This document shows positions 27,067 through 35,367 of a stretch of 64,000 nucleotides of DNA, one piece after another. The notes below the pieces were generated by a model. The model did no database searches. It was not told the origin of the DNA and saw only the letters and a list, made by a program, of their open reading frames with translations. How positions within the stretch are numbered: position 1 is the first letter of the stretch; each line of letters opens with the position of its first letter. Source of the DNA: Cellulomonas sp. SLBN-39 (GTDB lineage Bacteria; Actinomycetota; Actinomycetes; Actinomycetales; Cellulomonadaceae); NCBI RefSeq assembly GCF_006715865.1, contig NZ_VFOA01000001.1, positions 1,550,001 through 1,614,000 of the forward strand, read 5' to 3'. The translations under genes and the position numbers were made by a program.

Positions 27067-27618
27067 ATGGACGGACTGGGTCGCGCCGAGCAGGCGGCCG
27101 TGGAACGGGTCAACGCGCTGCTGGAGCTCCTCCCACCGGCGCTCGACCGGCACCTCGCGCCTACGGGTCTGACCCTCTTCGAGATCACGCTCCTCGGCCG
27201 GCTCCACGCGAGCGCGCAGCGGCGGCTGCGGCTGACCGTGCTGGCTGCGCGCACCAGCGCCACGCTGCCGCGGCTGTCCCGGGTGGTCACCCGGCTGGAG
27301 CGCCGAGGCCTGGTCGTGCGTCGACCCTGCGAGGAGGACGCCCGAGCCACGAACGCGCTGCTGACGGACGCGGGCGCGGCGGCCTACGAGCGCGCACAGC
27401 TCACCTATCACGCGGTCGTCCGCGACCTGATCCTCGGGGGGCTCTCCGCCCAGGACGTCGAGCGGCTCGGGATGCTCGCCCACACCCTCGTCTCGAGGCT
27501 GGAACCCCAGGAACCCGCGCGTGCGCAGGGTGGCGCCGCACGGCAGCCCTGGGAGCCGGCCTCGGGCGGTGCGGGATCCTCCTCCCGCACCGCCCGAGGG
27601 GTCACGGGGCCGGGGTGA
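27067..27618 (+). CDS. MarR-family regulator
   Basis: Winged-helix regulator of 183 aa. The DNA-binding core is LTLFEITLLGRLHASAQ, ARTSATLPRLSRVVTRLERRGLV and RRPCEEDARATNALLTDAG (wing). The C-terminal 40 residues are Pro/Ala-rich and unusual for the family. ATG follows a TAGGCT box at 6 nt, so it is probably leaderless. The 3' end overlaps the convergent cysteine-hydrolase-like gene by 17 bp. Confidence 0.87.
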   Translation: MDGLGRAEQAAVERVNALLELLPPALDRHLAPTGLTLFEITLLGRLHASAQRRLRLTVLAARTSATLPRLSRVVTRLERRGLVVRRPCEEDARATNALLTDAGAAAYERAQLTYHAVVRDLILGGLSAQDVERLGMLAHTLVSRLEPQEPARAQGGAARQPWEPASGGAGSSSRTARGVTGPG

Positions 27619-28219
27619 GCGCTGCGACGACCTCGGCGGTGGTTGCGACGGTGACGATGTTGGTCAGGGCGAAGCCGAGCGCAGCCTCCTGCCACTGCGC
27701 GTTGATCGACGACGTCGCGTCGGACACCACGACCACCTCGTACCCGAGGTCGGCCGCGTCGCGTGCGCTGTGCTCGACCGCCATGTTCGTCCACACGCCG
27801 GTGACGACCACGGTGGTCACGCCGAGGTTGCGCAGGATCGTGTCGAGGGACGTGCCGTGGAAGGCCGACATCCGGATGCGGTCGAGCACGATCTCGTCAC
27901 CCACGGGCTCGGCACCCGTGATCGGGTCGGCGCCCCAGGTGCCCAGCAGCAGGGACTCCGGGCCGAGCATGCGGAAGATCGGTGCGTTCGTCCCGCCGGT
28001 CGGTCGGCCCGGGTAGACGACGATCCGGTTGTGGACCACGGGTGCGGACGCCGCGCGGGCGGCCGCGAGGATCGCGCCCACGTGCGCCACGACGTCCTGC
28101 TCGGCGGCGTGGTCGGCCGCACCCGTCGCGGCGAACGCGCCGTCGGGGTGGAGGTTGTCGTTCTGCATGTCGATCACGAGGACCGCGGTGGTGGTGGGGT
28201 CGAGCGTCAGGTCGGTCAT
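27602..28219 (-). CDS. Isochorismatase-fold protein lacking the catalytic Cys
   Basis: Protein of 205 aa with the cysteine-hydrolase fold: AVLVIDMQND with D17, RMSAFHGTSLDTILRNLGV, and VVVTGVWTNMAVEHSARDAA. The nucleophile of the family lies in TNxCVE; here that position is Ala147 (TNMAVE). The usual Lys four residues before SAF is Arg114. So only the Asp of the Asp-Lys-Cys triad remains, and ordinary amidase or isochorismatase chemistry is unlikely. It ends the OpuC-type operon (49 bp after the binding-protein gene). It could be a binding or regulatory protein. Confidence 0.83.
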   Translation of the reverse strand: MTDLTLDPTTTAVLVIDMQNDNLHPDGAFAATGAADHAAEQDVVAHVGAILAAARAASAPVVHNRIVVYPGRPTGGTNAPIFRMLGPESLLLGTWGADPITGAEPVGDEIVLDRIRMSAFHGTSLDTILRNLGVTTVVVTGVWTNMAVEHSARDAADLGYEVVVVSDATSSINAQWQEAALGFALTNIVTVATTAEVVAALTPAP

Positions 28220-28268
28220 GGGGTGTCCTTCTCCTCGGGGTGGAGACGTGCGTGCGGGCCGGCGGCGG

Positions 28269-29183
28269 TCAGTCCAGGCCCTTCTCGGCCAGCCAGTCGG
28301 CGGCGATGGTGGCGGCGGGGAGCTGCTCGTCGACGCTGCGGGCGTTGAGCGCGACGAGGTCGGCGGCCGACATGGCTGCGCTGACCTCGTCGATGACTGC
28401 CGCCGCGTCGTCGTCCACCCGGTCGCTGACGAGCGGGACCACGTGCGAGGCGAGGAACAGCCCGGCCGTGTCCTCCAGGGTGACCAGGTCGTTCTCGGCG
28501 ATCGACGGGTCGGCGGTGTAGATGATCGCGAGCTGGACGGTGCCGTCCTGGAGCGCCTTGACGGTCAGCGGGCCGCCGCCGTCCTCGATCGGCGTGAACG
28601 CGACGTCGACGCCGTAGGCCTTCTTCAGGCCGTCCGGGCCGTTCGGCCGGTCGAGACCCTCGGAGTTGCCGCCCAGGGTCAGCGGCACGGTGACGTCGGC
28701 CAGGTCGGCGACGGTGGTCAGGTCCCACTCCTCGGCGAACGCGCGGGTGACGGTGTAGGAGTCCTGGTCGGTCGCGGGCGACTGGTCGAGCACGCGCAGC
28801 CCGTCCGGCGTCGCCTCCTGGAGCGCGGCGTACACGTCGTCGGCCAGGCGCGCCTCGGTCTCGGGCTGCCAGTACTGCAGCACGGGGCCGGTGTACTCCG
28901 GGAACACGTCGATCTCGCCGGCCTCGATCTCGGGCAGGTACGCCTCCCGCTGCCCGATCCGGAGCTCCCGGTCGACGGTGCGCCCCGACGCCTCCAGGGC
29001 CTGGGCGTAGACCTCGGCGAGGATCTCGTTCGAGTAGTAGTCCTGCGAGCCGACCACGAGCACGTCGTCGGAGCCGGTGGCGTCGCCCGTCGTGCTCAGC
29101 GGGTCCGTGGTGGCGCAGGCGACCAGGGCGAGCGCCGTCCCGGTGAGCACGGCCGTGCGTGCGAGGTGTCGTGCGGGATGCAT
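28269..29183 (-). CDS. Osmolyte ABC transporter, substrate-binding lipoprotein (OpuCC/ProX type)
   Basis: Lipoprotein of 304 aa: signal peptide with lipobox LVAC (C23), then the OpuAC-type binding fold (VVGSQDYYSNEILAEVYAQALE, YLPEIEAGEIDVFPEYTGPVLQYW, GTVQLAIIYTADPSI). This family delivers glycine betaine, choline or carnitine. Its ATG overlaps the permease stop by one base. Last transporter gene of a tightly overlapping operon. Confidence 0.9.
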   Translation of the reverse strand: MHPARHLARTAVLTGTALALVACATTDPLSTTGDATGSDDVLVVGSQDYYSNEILAEVYAQALEASGRTVDRELRIGQREAYLPEIEAGEIDVFPEYTGPVLQYWQPETEARLADDVYAALQEATPDGLRVLDQSPATDQDSYTVTRAFAEEWDLTTVADLADVTVPLTLGGNSEGLDRPNGPDGLKKAYGVDVAFTPIEDGGGPLTVKALQDGTVQLAIIYTADPSIAENDLVTLEDTAGLFLASHVVPLVSDRVDDDAAAVIDEVSAAMSAADLVALNARSVDEQLPAATIAADWLAEKGLD

Positions 29184-29887
29184 CAGGGTTCCTCTCGTGG
29201 GGTGGCCGGGCGCTGCGCGCGCCGGCGGCCGGGGGAGCGGCGACGTGAGGTCGCCGCGCGGTGGATGCCTGCGACGAGGCCGTCGACGGCAAGGGCGAGG
29301 ACGATCACCACGAGGGCGCCGGCCAGCATCTGGGGGTAGTCGCGGGACTTCAGCCCGCCCATCACGTAGCGGCCGAGCCCGACGTCCGCCACGTAGGCCA
29401 CCAGGGTCGCGGTCGCGATGACCTGGAGCGTCGCGGCACGCACCGCGCCGACGACCACGGGCGCGGCGAGCGGCAGCTCGACGCGCACGACGACCTGCCC
29501 CTCGGTGAACCCGCTCGCCCGGGCGGCGTCGACCGCGACGGGGTCGACGCCGCGCACGCCCGCCGCCGTGCCGGCGAGCAGCGACGGGACGGCAAGGACG
29601 ACGAGCGCGACGAGGGGTGCGCCCACGCCGATCCCGAGGGCCAGGGCCAGCAGCGTCAGCAGACCCAGCGTCGGCACGGCACGCGCCGCGCCCGCGAGGG
29701 CGACCACCACCAGCCGGCCGCGCCGGGTGTGCCCGACGGCGACGCCGACAGGCAGGGCGACGGCCGCCGCGACGAGCATCGCCACCGCCGTCACGAGCAG
29801 GTGCTCGCCCGCACGGACGGGCACGGAGCCGTCGCCGACCCACCGGGCGGGGTCGGCGAGCCACGTGAGCGCGTCGAGGAGCAGCAT
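29183..29887 (-). CDS. Osmolyte ABC transporter permease (OpuCD type)
   Basis: Inner-membrane protein of 234 aa with five to six helices and the ABC permease EAA-like loop AVDAARASGFTEGQVVVRVELPLA (shown in part: ASGFTEGQVVVRVELPLA). The extended Arg-rich C-terminus is cytosolic. ATG at 29887 overlaps the preceding stop by one base (TGATG), as does its own stop with the binding-protein start. Confidence 0.9.
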   Translation of the reverse strand: MLLLDALTWLADPARWVGDGSVPVRAGEHLLVTAVAMLVAAAVALPVGVAVGHTRRGRLVVVALAGAARAVPTLGLLTLLALALGIGVGAPLVALVVLAVPSLLAGTAAGVRGVDPVAVDAARASGFTEGQVVVRVELPLAAPVVVGAVRAATLQVIATATLVAYVADVGLGRYVMGGLKSRDYPQMLAGALVVIVLALAVDGLVAGIHRAATSRRRSPGRRRAQRPATPREEP

Positions 29888-30558
29888 CACCCGGCACCGC
29901 CGTCGCGGGCCCTGGACCGGTGCGGTGCCGGACGGTCCCACCGGGTCAGCGCACGACCGACGAGCGCGCACGTGCCGTCGAGCGCCAGGCCGAGCGCGAC
30001 GGTGGCGAGGATGCCGGTGACGATCTCCGCGGGGATCCCGCGCTGGAACCCGTCGGTGAACAGCGTCCCGAGCGACGGCACCCCGACGAGGGCGCCGATC
30101 GTCACGAGGCCGACCGTGCTCACGCACAGCACGCGGGCCCCGGCGACGAGCGCGGGCGTGGCCAGCGGCAGGTCGACGTGCCACCACAGCGACCACCGGG
30201 AGTGGCCCACGGCCTCGGCCGCCTGCCGCACACCCGGGTCGACCGCGGTGAAGCCGTCGGCGGCGGAGCGGACCATGAGCGCGACGCCGTAGCAGGTCAG
30301 GGCGGCGACGACGGTCGCGGACGAGCGCAGCGGCGTGCCCAGCACGACGGGTATCACGACGAGCAGGGGCAGCGCCGGGATCGCGTAGAGGACCGACATG
30401 GTCGACGTGACGGCGGCGCCGAGGCGTGGCCGACGGGCGGCGAGGTAGCCGAGCGGGACGGCGAGGACGACGCTGGCGACGACGGCCAGGGCGGACAGCG
30501 CGAGGTGCGCGCGGCCGAGGTCGAGGACCTGGGGCCACGCGTGGGTCAGCCACGTCAC
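29887..30558 (-). CDS. Osmolyte ABC transporter permease (OpuCB type)
   Basis: Inner-membrane protein of 223 aa. Helices include LALSALAVVASVVLAVPLGY and IPALPLLVVIPVVLG, with the coupling loop AVDPGVRQAAEAVGHSRWSL (last part of the EAA loop). It pairs with the second permease to form the channel. GTG at 30558 overlaps the ATPase stop (GTGA). Confidence 0.9.
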   Translation of the reverse strand: MTWLTHAWPQVLDLGRAHLALSALAVVASVVLAVPLGYLAARRPRLGAAVTSTMSVLYAIPALPLLVVIPVVLGTPLRSSATVVAALTCYGVALMVRSAADGFTAVDPGVRQAAEAVGHSRWSLWWHVDLPLATPALVAGARVLCVSTVGLVTIGALVGVPSLGTLFTDGFQRGIPAEIVTGILATVALGLALDGTCALVGRALTRWDRPAPHRSRARDGGAG

Positions 30559-31370
30559 GTCGCGAGCACTCCCGCCGGGTGCCCGGCCCCGTCGACGAGG
30601 ACCGTGACGCCGTCGACCACGGCGGTGCGCAGCGCGCGCCGGTCGTCGTCCAGGCCGACGAACCGGCGGACGAACCCGTCGGCCGGGTGCGCCATGATCT
30701 GCGTCGGCGACCCGGCCTGCGCGACCTGCGCGCGCTCGCGCAGGATGACGACGTCGTCGGCCAGGGCGAACGCCTCGTCGACGTCGTGCGTCACCAGCAG
30801 CACGGTCTTGCCCAGGTCGCGCTGGAGGCGACGCAGCTCGCCCTGGAGCTCCCGGCGCACGATGGGGTCGACCGCGCCGAACGGCTCGTCCATCAGCAGG
30901 ATGTCGGGGTCTGCCGCGAGTGCCCGTGCCACGCCGACGCGCTGCTGCTGGCCGCCCGACAGCTCCCCGGGGTACGCGTCCGCACGGGCGGGGTCGATGC
31001 CGACGAGGTCGAGCACCTCGCGGGCGCGGCGCGCGACGCGGGCGCGGTCGGGGCGCCGCTCGAGGAGCGGCACCGTCATGACGTTCTCCAGCACGGTCCG
31101 GTGGGGGAGCAGCCCGCCGGCCTGCAGCACGTACCCGACGGACCGTCGGAGCCGGACCTTGTCGACCGTGGCGACGTCGACGCCGTCGATCCGCACGCTG
31201 CCGGCCGTCGGGTCGACCATGCGGTTGACCATCCGCAGCAGCGTCGTCTTGCCCGAGCCGGACGAGCCGACGAGGGCCACGGTGGTGCGCGACGGCACGG
31301 TGAGGCTGAAGCGTTCGACCGCGACGGTGCCGTCCGGGTAGGTCATCGAGACGTCGTCGAGCTCGATCAC
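30555..31370 (-). CDS. Osmolyte ABC transporter ATPase (OpuCA type)
   Basis: ABC ATPase of 271 aa: Walker A GSSGSGKTT, Q-loop, signature LSGGQQQRVGVARAL, Walker B ILLMDEPFGAVD and switch His in LLVTHDVDEA. The C-terminus ends soon after the core, without the paired CBS domains of longer OpuCA proteins, so ionic-strength gating through CBS is not expected. GTG at 31370 overlaps the stop of the oxidoreductase gene. Confidence 0.92.
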   Translation of the reverse strand: MIELDDVSMTYPDGTVAVERFSLTVPSRTTVALVGSSGSGKTTLLRMVNRMVDPTAGSVRIDGVDVATVDKVRLRRSVGYVLQAGGLLPHRTVLENVMTVPLLERRPDRARVARRAREVLDLVGIDPARADAYPGELSGGQQQRVGVARALAADPDILLMDEPFGAVDPIVRRELQGELRRLQRDLGKTVLLVTHDVDEAFALADDVVILRERAQVAQAGSPTQIMAHPADGFVRRFVGLDDDRRALRTAVVDGVTVLVDGAGHPAGVLAT

Positions 31371-32350
31371 AGGAGCACCACGCCCTTGCCCCCGACGACG
31401 CCGGCCTCCATGTCGCGGTGGGCGTCGGCGATCTGGTCGAGGCGGTACACGCGTCCGAGCGGCACGCGGGCGCGCCCGGCGGCGACGGCGTCGAGGAACT
31501 CCTGCAGCACCGCGGCGGGCAGGTCGGCGGCCTCGCCGGAGTACGCCGTGAGGCGCACACCGTTGGGCAGCCAGTCCATCGGGTAGAACTCCGGGACGGT
31601 CCACCGGTCGGAGAGCATGCCCGTGAAGCAGACCGTCCCCCCGGGGCGGACCGCGCGGAGCGTGTCGTGGAGGGTGTCGACCCCGACCAGCTCGACCGCA
31701 CCGTCGGCGCCGCCCGGGACGAGCTCGCGCACCTGCGCCGCCAGATGGCCGTCGTCGACGAGGACGTGGTCGGCGCCGACCTGCTCCAGGAGCCCTCGAC
31801 GGGCGTGCGAGCGGGTCGTCGCGAGGACGGTGAGGCCCTGCAGCCGCCCGAGGACGATCAACGCCATGCCGACCGAGGACGTCCCGCCCCGGACGAGCAG
31901 GGTCTGCCCGGGCTCGGGTCGCACGCCGACCGCGAGCGAGCCGTGGGCGGTCTGCAGCATCTCGGGGACCGCGCCGAGGACCTCCCACGGGAGGTCGCTG
32001 ACGAAGGGGATGACCTGCGTGGCCGGCACCACCACGCGCTCGGCGTAGCCGCCGTCGCGCGTGCGGCCCATCCCGCCCATCATCGTGACGACCTGGGAGC
32101 CGACGAGCTGCTCGTTCCCGGGGGCCTCCTCGACGACGCCGGTGGCCTCGATGCCGGGCACGCGCGGGAACGAGCCCGTCGAGGCCTGCCCGCGGCGGAA
32201 GTGCAGCTCGGACCGGTTCAGCCCGCTCGCGCGCACGGCGACGAGCACCTCGCCCGGTCCGGGACGCGGTGCGGGGACCTCGCGGACGGTCAGCACCTCC
32301 GGCCCGCCGGGGGCGACGACGACGGCGGCGCGCATCGTCGCGCGCGTCAT
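31367..32350 (-). CDS. Medium-chain dehydrogenase/quinone oxidoreductase (no zinc ligands)
   Basis: NADPH-dependent MDR-superfamily protein of 327 aa: GroES-like N-terminus (GEVLVAVRASGLNRSELHFR, VPGIEATGVV) and Rossmann domain (LLVRGGTSSVGMALI). The zinc-binding Cys residues of alcohol dehydrogenases are absent, which fits the quinone-oxidoreductase branch. It is the first full gene of an operon leading by overlaps into an osmolyte ABC transporter, an unusual combination. Its ATG overlaps the stop of a 24-codon leader frame, and a MarR gene lies just upstream on the same strand. Confidence 0.88.
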   Translation of the reverse strand: MTRATMRAAVVVAPGGPEVLTVREVPAPRPGPGEVLVAVRASGLNRSELHFRRGQASTGSFPRVPGIEATGVVEEAPGNEQLVGSQVVTMMGGMGRTRDGGYAERVVVPATQVIPFVSDLPWEVLGAVPEMLQTAHGSLAVGVRPEPGQTLLVRGGTSSVGMALIVLGRLQGLTVLATTRSHARRGLLEQVGADHVLVDDGHLAAQVRELVPGGADGAVELVGVDTLHDTLRAVRPGGTVCFTGMLSDRWTVPEFYPMDWLPNGVRLTAYSGEAADLPAAVLQEFLDAVAAGRARVPLGRVYRLDQIADAHRDMEAGVVGGKGVVLL

Positions 32351-32421
32351 CGGGCGGTCCGGGTCGGCGTCACGTCACCCGACGGGACGAGGGGGTGGGC
32401 GTCCCACGCAGCGGTGTCCAT
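32347..32421 (-). CDS. Possible 24-residue leader peptide coupled to the oxidoreductase
   Basis: Open frame of 24 codons, ATG to TGA, peptide beginning MDTAAWDAHPLVPSGD, with GAGGG about 6 nt upstream. Its stop overlaps the ATG of the oxidoreductase gene (ATGA), and a TATACT box (minus strand, 32448-32453) lies upstream at a suitable distance. It has no similarity I recognise. It may simply couple translation, or it may be regulatory. Confidence 0.45.
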   Translation of the reverse strand: MDTAAWDAHPLVPSGDVTPTRTAR

Positions 32422-32445
32422 GGCCACCCTCAACCGCATGCATCA

Positions 32446-32456
32446 GAAGTATATTC
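32446..32456 (-). promoter_or_regulatory. Promoter/operator of the oxidoreductase-OpuC operon
   Basis: GAAGTATATTC, a small AT-rich imperfect dyad in GC-rich DNA, containing a near-consensus -10 TATACT on the minus strand (32448-32453). It lies between the marR stop and the leader peptide, and is a plausible MarR target. Confidence 0.45.
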
Positions 32457-32497
32457 CGCGGCATCCATCTGCGCCCGGAAGGTGGCCGGGCGGGGCG

Positions 32498-32932
32498 TCA
32501 GGCGGGCGTGCCGTCCAGCCGCGAGAGCAGGCGGGACAGCAGGGCGCCCGCCGCGTCGAGGCCGGGCTCGCCCGCCAGGTGCGCGGCCAGCATCGCCTCG
32601 AGCGCGGCGAGCCCTGCGCTGCGGGCCTGCGCACCGGTGCGCGTGAGCCCGACGAGCGACGAGCGGCGGTCGTGGGGGTGGGGGGTGCGGACCACGTGGC
32701 CGTCGCGCTCCAGCCGGTCGACGACCTTGCTCGCGGCCCCCACGGTGATGCCGAGGTCCTGGCGGATCTCCTGCACGCGGCACGAGCCTGCGTGCCGTCC
32801 GACGACGTCGAGCGTCATGAGCGTGGGGAGCGGGACGAGGCCCTCCGTGCGCAGCTGGGCGTCGAGCTGGTTCCACAGGCGCGTCTCGTACCGCACGAGG
32901 GTGGCGAACAGCTGCAGGTCGGAGGTGGCCAT
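32498..32932 (-). CDS. MarR-family regulator
   Basis: Winged-helix protein of 144 aa: LQLFATLVRYETRLWNQLDA, LGITVGAASKVVDRLERDGHV and the wing PHPHDRRSSLVGLTRTG. A TACGGT box (minus strand, 32939-32944) ends 6 nt before the ATG, predicting a leaderless mRNA. It lies immediately upstream of the oxidoreductase/OpuC operon on the same strand and is its most likely regulator. Confidence 0.9.
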   Translation of the reverse strand: MATSDLQLFATLVRYETRLWNQLDAQLRTEGLVPLPTLMTLDVVGRHAGSCRVQEIRQDLGITVGAASKVVDRLERDGHVVRTPHPHDRRSSLVGLTRTGAQARSAGLAALEAMLAAHLAGEPGLDAAGALLSRLLSRLDGTPA

Positions 32933-33045
32933 GCGGGGACCGTAGCCGCACCGCACCGCGCGTCGACGGCGTGCGGGGTCACGGCTGCGCGTGTCCGCCG
33001 TCACACCACCCCCTCGACGCGGCGCGCGCGGGTTGGTACGTTGCG

Positions 33046-33082
33046 TGCAAGCGCGCTGAGAACTTGCAGAGAAGCCTTGCAG
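33046..33082 (+). promoter_or_regulatory. CTTGCA repeats upstream of amylase 2
   Basis: Three copies of one hexamer: TGCAAG (inverted) at 33046-33051, then CTTGCAG at 33063-33069 and again at 33076-33082, the direct pair 13 bp apart. From memory, CTTGCAG-type repeats are the operators of MalR/Reg1, the LacI-family maltose/amylase regulators of Streptomyces. The paralogous amylase at 24553 lacks them. Confidence 0.6.
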
Positions 33083-33152
33083 TCCCGACGTGGGGACCGC
33101 GCCGACGGGCGCACGCGGGGCTCTGCGACCAGCCACCGAGAGGGAGCCGACG

Positions 33153-34979
33153 ATGACGTCGCACCACGCACCACCGCGCCCCGGGGCGCTCACCGCACCC
33201 CGCGGCACCCGCCGCAGCACCCCCGTGATCGCCGCGCTCGCCGCGCTGGCCACGGTCCTGGCCGGGCTCGTCGGCGTCGTGAACGCCGACCGCAGCCGGG
33301 CGTCGGCCCCCGTCAAGGGTGACGGGGACGTCGTCCTCAACATGTTCCAGTGGACGTGGGACGCCGTGGCCGCCGAGTGCGCGACCATCGGCGACGCCGG
33401 GTTCGGCTACGTGCAGGTGTCGCCCCCGCAGGAGCACGTCACCGGGGCGCAGTGGTGGACCTCGTACCAACCGGTCAGCTACCGCGTGGACTCCAAGCTG
33501 GGCACGCGCGCGGAGTTCGCCGCGATGAACGCCGCCTGCGAGGCGGCCGGCGTGGGCGTCATCGCCGACGCCGTCATCAACCACACCACCGGCGCGGACC
33601 GCGGGTCGGGCACCGGCGTGGCCGGCACGGCCTTCGGCGTCGACTCGTTCCCCGGCGTGCCGTACGGGCCGAACGACTTCAACGACTGCCGCACGAACAT
33701 CACGAACTACAGCGACCGCTACCAGGTGCAGAACTGCCGCCTGGTCTCCCTGCAGGACCTGCGCACGGGCTCGGACTACGTGCGCGGCAAGATCGCGGCC
33801 TACCTCAACGACCTCATCGGCCTGGGCGTCGACGGGTTCCGCATCGACGCGGCCAAGCACATGCCCGCCGCCGACCTCGCGGCCATCAAGCAGCGGCTGT
33901 CCCGGCCGGACGTCTACTGGGTGCAGGAGGTCATCGGCGCCGCGGGCGAGCCGATCCGCCCCGCCGAGTACGTGGGCAGCGGCGACGTGCACGAGTTCGA
34001 CTACGCGCGTCGCCTCAAGCAGCGGTTCGACGGCAGCATCAAGGACCTGCGGACCGTCGGCGACGGTCTGCTGCCCTCCGCGCAGGCCGGCGTCTTCGTC
34101 GACAACCACGACACCGAGCGCAACGGCGAGACCATGACCTACGCGTGGGGTGCCAAGTACGTCCTGGCCAACACGTTCATGCTCGCCTACCCCTACGGCT
34201 CGCCGTCGGTCTACACCGGCTACCGGTTCACCGACAAGGACGCGGGCGCACCCGGCGCCACCGCGACGACCGTGCCCGACGCGAGCTGCGCGAACAGCCA
34301 GTGGACGTGCACGCACCGCATGACCGAGGTGCGGGGCATGGTCGGCTTCCACAACGCCGTCGCCGGCACCGACCTGACGAACTGGTGGGACGACGGCGGC
34401 AACCTCGTCGCGTTCGGCCGCGGCGCCAAGGGCCACGTGGTGCTCAACAACACCGCGTCCGCGCAGAGCCGCACCTACACGACGTCGCTGCCCGACGGCA
34501 CGTACTGCGACGTCGTCGCGTCCAGCACGTGCGCGCGCACCGTCGCCGTCTCCGGCGGCCGGTTCACCGCGTCGGTGCCGGCCTACGGCGCGCTCGCGCT
34601 GCACGTCGGCGCCCGCAGCGGGTCGACGCCCACGGCGACGCCGACCGCCACGCCCACCGCGAGCCCGACCCCCTCGCCCACGGGCGCCACCGGTCTGGCG
34701 TTCGCGGTGAATGCCACGACCGTCTGGGGCCAGAACATCTACGCGGTCGGCGACCAGCCGGCTCTCGGTTCGTGGAACCCGTCGTCGGGTGTCGCGCTGT
34801 CCGCATCCACGTACCCCGTCTGGCGGGGGACCGTCACGCTCCCGCCGGGCACCCGGGTGGAGTACAAGTACGTCCGCATCGACGGCTCGGGCGGCGTCAC
34901 CTGGGAGACCGGGGCCAACCGGGTGGTCACCGTGCCCGCCTCGGGCAGGCTCACGCTGAACGACACCTGGCGCGGCTGA
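33153..34979 (+). CDS. Secreted alpha-amylase, GH13 with linker and CBM20
   Basis: Extracellular amylase of 608 aa. Signal peptide about 1-45; GH13 barrel with D232 (GFRIDAAKH), E259 (YWVQE) and D320 (FVDNHD). A Thr/Pro linker (about 495-517) precedes a CBM20 starch-binding module (about 520-608). ATG at 33153 follows GAGAGGGAG. It differs from the first amylase by the longer PT linker and by upstream CTTGCAG repeats, so the two copies are probably regulated differently. It is followed by a 17-bp hairpin terminator. Confidence 0.95.
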   Translation: MTSHHAPPRPGALTAPRGTRRSTPVIAALAALATVLAGLVGVVNADRSRASAPVKGDGDVVLNMFQWTWDAVAAECATIGDAGFGYVQVSPPQEHVTGAQWWTSYQPVSYRVDSKLGTRAEFAAMNAACEAAGVGVIADAVINHTTGADRGSGTGVAGTAFGVDSFPGVPYGPNDFNDCRTNITNYSDRYQVQNCRLVSLQDLRTGSDYVRGKIAAYLNDLIGLGVDGFRIDAAKHMPAADLAAIKQRLSRPDVYWVQEVIGAAGEPIRPAEYVGSGDVHEFDYARRLKQRFDGSIKDLRTVGDGLLPSAQAGVFVDNHDTERNGETMTYAWGAKYVLANTFMLAYPYGSPSVYTGYRFTDKDAGAPGATATTVPDASCANSQWTCTHRMTEVRGMVGFHNAVAGTDLTNWWDDGGNLVAFGRGAKGHVVLNNTASAQSRTYTTSLPDGTYCDVVASSTCARTVAVSGGRFTASVPAYGALALHVGARSGSTPTATPTATPTASPTPSPTGATGLAFAVNATTVWGQNIYAVGDQPALGSWNPSSGVALSASTYPVWRGTVTLPPGTRVEYKYVRIDGSGGVTWETGANRVVTVPASGRLTLNDTWRG

Positions 34980-34997
34980 CCAGCGCCACCGCCCCCG

Positions 34998-35039
34998 CGC
35001 CCGGTCGCGGCCGCTCTGCACGGCGGCCGCGACCGGGCG
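34998..35039 (+). terminator. Strong hairpin terminator after amylase 2
   Basis: Perfect 17-bp stem, CGCCCGGTCGCGGCCGC at 34998-35014 with 35023-35039, loop 8 nt, beginning 18 bp after the amylase stop. No U-tract. Confidence 0.8.
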
Positions 35040-35367
35040 TCGCGCGTCGCACCCCAGGGACGGAGGTCCCAGCGGGCCCGACGAACCCCTCCCGGCTGCT
35101 CCGACCGGGTGCATGACGTCCGTCACGTGCCCCTGACCTCGTGTGCTGCGCGGCCCGCGCCGATGTAACGTCCACGGGCTGCCGTCGGACCACGGTCCGC
35201 CGGCCCGGCGCCACCGCACCGCCCCACGGGCGGGCACGCGCCGCCGTGCGACGGTCCGCCGTCGCCGACCCCGTGGTCGCCCACCGTCGTGCCTCGTCCC
35301 CCCGGGGGACGGGGTCGTCGTCGTGCGTCCACGACCAGCACAGGCCACGAGCGAGGATGTCCACGAG
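35040..35367. other. Intergenic region before the lipoprotein gene
   Basis: About 330 bp with no convincing gene. The long frames crossing it are rich in Arg/Pro and have no ribosome site. A GATGTAACGTCC segment near 35161 is the most promoter-like part. Nothing else is seen. Confidence 0.4.
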
